Below the pieces are notes generated by a model, which saw only the letters and a list, made by a program, of their open reading frames with translations, had not been told where the DNA came from and searched no databases. From Mactra quadrangularis (lineage: Eukaryota > Mollusca > Bivalvia > Venerida > Mactridae): a stretch of DNA of 64,000 bases. This document shows positions 60,901-64,000 of this stretch, in pieces; the stretch's first letter is position 1; each line of letters starts with the position of its first letter. The stretch spans positions 59,151,319-59,215,318 of the forward strand of contig CM046309.1 in NCBI GenBank assembly GCA_025267735.1. The letters are read 5' to 3'. Both the position numbers and the translations under genes were made by a program.

Positions 60901-60941
60901 ATTCCTGTGGCTGTCATGGTGCCAACTGTGTTGGTAAATAG
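57939..60941 (+). CDS. Temptin-like secreted protein, copy 4
   Basis: Exons 57939-58118, 58955-59105 and 60862-60941 (stop TAG) give 136 aa. Two ATGs are adjacent (57936, 57939); the second matches the start of the other copies. Signal peptide MNTLAIFSLFVTAVLA, then YPDYQKQIPNGAQVPDPC. In exon 2 the acidic loop reads DSDMDGATNG where the other copies have DSDGDG, and exon 3 reads GCHGANC instead of GCHGHNC. Both changes hit otherwise fixed positions, so this copy may differ in metal or partner binding, or be under relaxed constraint; the frame and all eight mature cysteines are intact. A SINE sits 27 bp after the exon 1 donor, and a Harbinger-type element ends 28 bp before exon 3. AATAAA at 61001. 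Confidence 0.92.
58146..58385 (-). mobile_element. SINE family B, 14-bp duplication, next to a splice donor
   Basis: TAGCTTTCAATGTT on both sides (58132-58145, 58386-58399). The first duplication starts 13 bp after the end of temptin copy 4 exon 1. The tRNA-like head has lost its 5' part. Confidence 0.88.
59213..59484. mobile_element. MITE family P with 8-bp duplication
   Basis: GGAACACA on both sides (59205-59212, 59485-59492); ends 'ggggcagatccag' / 'ctggatccgcctat'. An 8-bp duplication suggests the hAT superfamily for family P. Confidence 0.8.
59668..59782. repeat. Irregular tandem repeat of 'acaaaacggaccat'
   Basis: Five to six copies with variable spacers (ctcggg, atatattg, tgtcggg). 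Intron 2 of temptin copy 4. Confidence 0.85.
60614..60833. mobile_element. Harbinger-type MITE family S, TTA duplication
   Basis: GGCCACAGCAAGTTGATCAT ... TTGTTGTGGCC with TTA on both sides; ends 28 bp before temptin copy 4 exon 3, so it may contain the branch-point region. Confidence 0.8.
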
Positions 60942-61000
60942 ACCAGTAATGGAGTAATTAACTTTTGTATTTCTATTTATATCATGTATTATAGTAACAG

Positions 61001-61006
61001 AATAAA
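61001..61006 (+). terminator. Poly(A) signal, temptin copy 4
   Basis: AATAAA 60 bp after the stop codon; further overlapping copies follow. Confidence 0.65.
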
Positions 61007-61265
61007 ATAAATAAATCATATTATTATCAACTTTTTTGGGAATATTATGTAGACTTGACCAAAGCCCATGTCGAGTGAAAATGGATTTTGGCTAGTAAAA
61101 CAGCTCTTATATATTTATCAAATCAGTTTATAATTTTGCCTTTTACTGAAGGAGGAACTGTGTAAAACAATATATGTTAATTAGGTTACTTCTTGAGAAA
61201 ATTTGAAGTAATGACTTCTAATAATATATTAGTAAAGATTTAAACCAGCAATACACATACATAGC

Positions 61266-61584
61266 AGGAGCTGTAGTCCAGTGGTATGACTCACGCTTAG
61301 GGATTGAGAGTTCCTGGGTTCGAATCCCACTAGGGGCACTGCTAATTTCCTTGAGCAAGAAATGTACCTACAATTGCTTCACTCCACCCAGGTGTAAAGG
61401 GAAGCTAGCAAGGATGGTATAATTCTATTGCAGAAATTTGTCAGCTGCACTAAAAAGCGGAGTAAAAAGACTCCCCAGGGAGATAGATAGATACCAGTAG
61501 CCCGATGACCAGGGGTAATAGCTGTAAAGTTGTTGAACGTGCGAAAGCCTAAACTTTAGACTATAAAATGCCATTACCTTTTTC
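61266..61584 (+). mobile_element. tRNA-derived SINE, family C
   Basis: Head 'ctgtagtccagtggtatgac', B box 'gggttcgaatcccac'; body as at 38979. Confidence 0.78.
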
Positions 61585-61589
61585 TTTAC

Positions 61590-62084
61590 TTTTGTGTATG
61601 AAATGTTAACTACTAGATACAGTTTTTGAGATGGAATGGCTGTGGAAATTTTTTTATGACTCAACTCCAAACAGATACATGTATATAGGAGTAACCTGGA
61701 AATCAAACCTGCACTCTGTATTTACATCCAGATTGAGTTCCACCAGACACGTCCATATTGGTTTATTAAACTCTAACAAATAAAAAACAAGAATAAATTG
61801 CAATTAATTATTTTTAATTCCTCATTTTGAATGCAAAAAAAAGAATAGAAAAGTTAAATATTATACATTGTAATTTTAACATAAGATAATAAAGCAACAT
61901 TCAGGCACGAAGTTATAAACATAGCAAACAATTATATTAGTACATAAACATTTATAGGTAAACTTTATTCAACTGTCAATGGCGCATAAATTAATTCCAC
62001 TGATTTAAATACTTGATATTTGTTCAACAATGTCTGAAAATAATCACTTTAATACTTAAAGTTCTCACGATCAATAAAATAATT
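61590..62084. other. Intergenic, little recognisable
   Basis: 61630-61745 weakly recalls a SINE family A body ('gaatggctgtggaaattttt'); the rest is AT-rich with no gene seen. Confidence 0.35.
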
Positions 62085-62096
62085 ATCCATATTTAT

Positions 62097-62338
62097 TTAT
62101 AGGAGTTAACGCCCTATCAACACAATTTAGGTCATTTCATGGCGTCCAGCGCACATAACCTAGCTTTCCTGGACCATTGTCTATAACCAGGACTCATCTA
62201 CCCTTCCACAAGGCTGGAAACTTCTCCATATTATCCAATCAATGGAGGAAAATCGACATTATTGTCAAATTTTCATGGAAGGGTATAACCTCCCCAGGTC
62301 GGATTCGAACCTGCACCCCCTCGGGCACGAGTATCCAA
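62097..62338 (-). mobile_element. SINE family B, 5'-truncated, 12-bp duplication
   Basis: ATCCATATTTAT on both sides (62085-62096, 62339-62350); stops before the tRNA A box, a normal sign of incomplete reverse transcription. Confidence 0.82.
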
Positions 62339-62707
62339 ATCCATATTTATGTGAAGGGAATATTATGCAAATATAAAGTATTTATTTTAGCAGGGTTAAT
62401 CTATTTGTCATTGACAGTTGAATAAAATTACAAAAAGCAAATATTAAACAGCAAAGGTTCATATTATCAACAGTCTTAAAGAATTGTTCTACACATAACT
62501 TGTTGATTTTTTAATAAACAATAACATGGCCTAGAACATCACATCATTAAAACAATCATACAGAGTTCTAATAATAATCTGTATCACTAATACTGCCTGT
62601 GTTTTTCTACTCTCAAAGCTTGAATAATTTCATGGAGACTAAAAGTGTTATATTTAGACTTAACCTATTGTCGAACTTTTTCCGTCAAATAATAATATCT
62701 TGTTTTG

Positions 62708-63008
62708 TTTTTGTTGGGTTTAACGCCATAGCAACACATTGTATATGTCATATAACAGCAGTCAGACAATCTAATCACTGTTACTGGAAAGGTTAAATCT
62801 CTGATTAAGCTGTTAACAAACTACTAAGGGCATACTTTCATCAGTGACTGACAACTGCCCTACATAATTAAGAATCAGTGGTAGAAGGGAGAATGGCCTT
62901 AGAAATAATTTCATGACCAAGTTCCACGAAAGGATGCCCCGCCCAGGAATCCAACCCAAGACCCCCTGATCAGTAGACTTGTGTGCTACCAACTGAGCTA
63001 GCCGGGCA
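62708..63008 (-). mobile_element. SINE family A
   Basis: 'ttgttgggtttaacgccata' at left, 'actgagctagccgggc' at right. Confidence 0.85.
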
Positions 63009-63361
63009 AGTTAATGATATCTTGAAAACATGATTAATCTAATCAGCTATCGTTTGATCTATATCTATAAACACTACACGTACATTGTGTGTGCATTCAC
63101 ATACACTCGGGTTCAACTTGATCATAAAAACACTATAGGAAAATCACAAATATAAGTACAACAGTTTTAACACACAAAGTAAATAGGAAATTATTCATGT
63201 TTTGACAGTTGAGAAAAACAAACGATATATGATAAGCCTCAGTAACAACATTAATTAATATAAATACATGTTAGTATTCGGAAGACAAGCAGGATAATAA
63301 AATGTCACTTTTTATGTAACAAAAACAGGTTAGGTAATCTTAACATTTATAATAATATATA

Positions 63362-63855
63362 GTGCGTACAAGTTGACCCCGACCTTACCTTTATGCAAGA
63401 ATATTCATTACATTAAATACGAATGTAGTATTAATGGTCGATAACAATCGGATTATATCGTCATGGTTCGAATGTAATTATAACACAGGGATTAATTTTT
63501 AAGTACATTTAAAGCGTACAATGAGTGTCTATTACACAAAGATCGGACCACAGGATAATACGATGAGGCTAGCTACCAATTCAAAGGTTGTGGGTTTTAG
63601 CCCCACAACCGCCATCCCCCAACCATTTTATTATTAATTGTAATCAAAAAGGTAAGAACACGAGTTTCCCATTTGAATGCATTTGAGTCGTGAGTTATAC
63701 ATGCCGGCTGTGTATACTCTATACATGTCTTATTTTATCTTAAATACCTAACGAGTCGAAGTTTAGAGTAGGAGTGGTATTGATTTCCGCCGAGATGTGT
63801 AGATGATAATTAGATGCAAATGTGAAAGGTAAGGTCGGGGTCAAGTTGTATGCAC
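63362..63855. mobile_element. Long inverted-repeat element family I (H-related)
   Basis: GTGCGTACAAGTTGACCCCG and its complement, about 35-bp arms, TA at both borders. 'acctttatgcaagaatatt' resembles the arm of family H. A tRNA-like B box (gggttttagccccac) lies inside. Confidence 0.72.
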
Positions 63856-64000
63856 TATACCTAGAAAAAATACATGATACCTATAACATCTAGGTCATAT
63901 AGAACAAAGTCTGACAAAAATAAAACAATAAATTTGGTCCTTATTTGAAGCAATGATAATAGTTTGGTAAATAATAAATCTACTTAAAGTTACAAACAAT

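Noticed and set aside
63540..63620. tRNA-like stretch with a B box
   Set aside because: Only the B box and one short stem fit; it lies inside an inverted-repeat element.

Overview
The window is AT-rich animal DNA with intron-split genes and is dominated by short non-autonomous transposons. Four temptin-like genes and tRNA-derived SINEs ending in 'taacgccgt...' tails point to a mollusc, most likely a gastropod. That placement is inference from gene content.

All six genes are on the + strand. (1) 175-12880: the 3' part (16 exons, 859 codons plus stop in phase) of a gene for an ankyrin-repeat, ZU5-like, double death-domain protein; its start lies left of the window. (2) 18287-37992: a complete 15-exon copine-family gene (616 aa) with two C2 regions, a von Willebrand A (copine) domain and a divergent tail. 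C2B seems to lack its central part, and the metal-site motif of the A domain is altered. (3-6) 42089-60941: four tandem 3-exon genes for secreted, eight-cysteine temptin-like proteins of 135-136 aa, the family of a water-borne attractant first described in sea hares. They share exon sizes, intron phases and an AGATAAGA box 65-81 bp before the start codon.

Intergenic and intronic DNA carries at least four tRNA-derived SINE families, some 15 families of inverted-repeat elements (several with intact 8-9 bp, TTA, TTAA or TA target duplications), a Penelope-like fragment and several minisatellites. No autonomous transposase or complete reverse transcriptase was found. 60942-64000 holds only repeats.

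The most unusual structure is in the second temptin gene. A 34-bp repeat, about 30 copies, begins across the exon 2/intron 2 junction, so each unit carries a copy of the exon end plus the splice donor. Other points of interest are a 397-bp element with 9-bp target duplications present in three equal-length copies, a 75-82 bp mini-element with 9-bp duplications, a chimeric SINE, and a SINE inserted about 35 bp before the copine start codon.

Exon borders were set by hand from GT/AG sites, reading-frame continuity and protein similarity; no transcript data were available.
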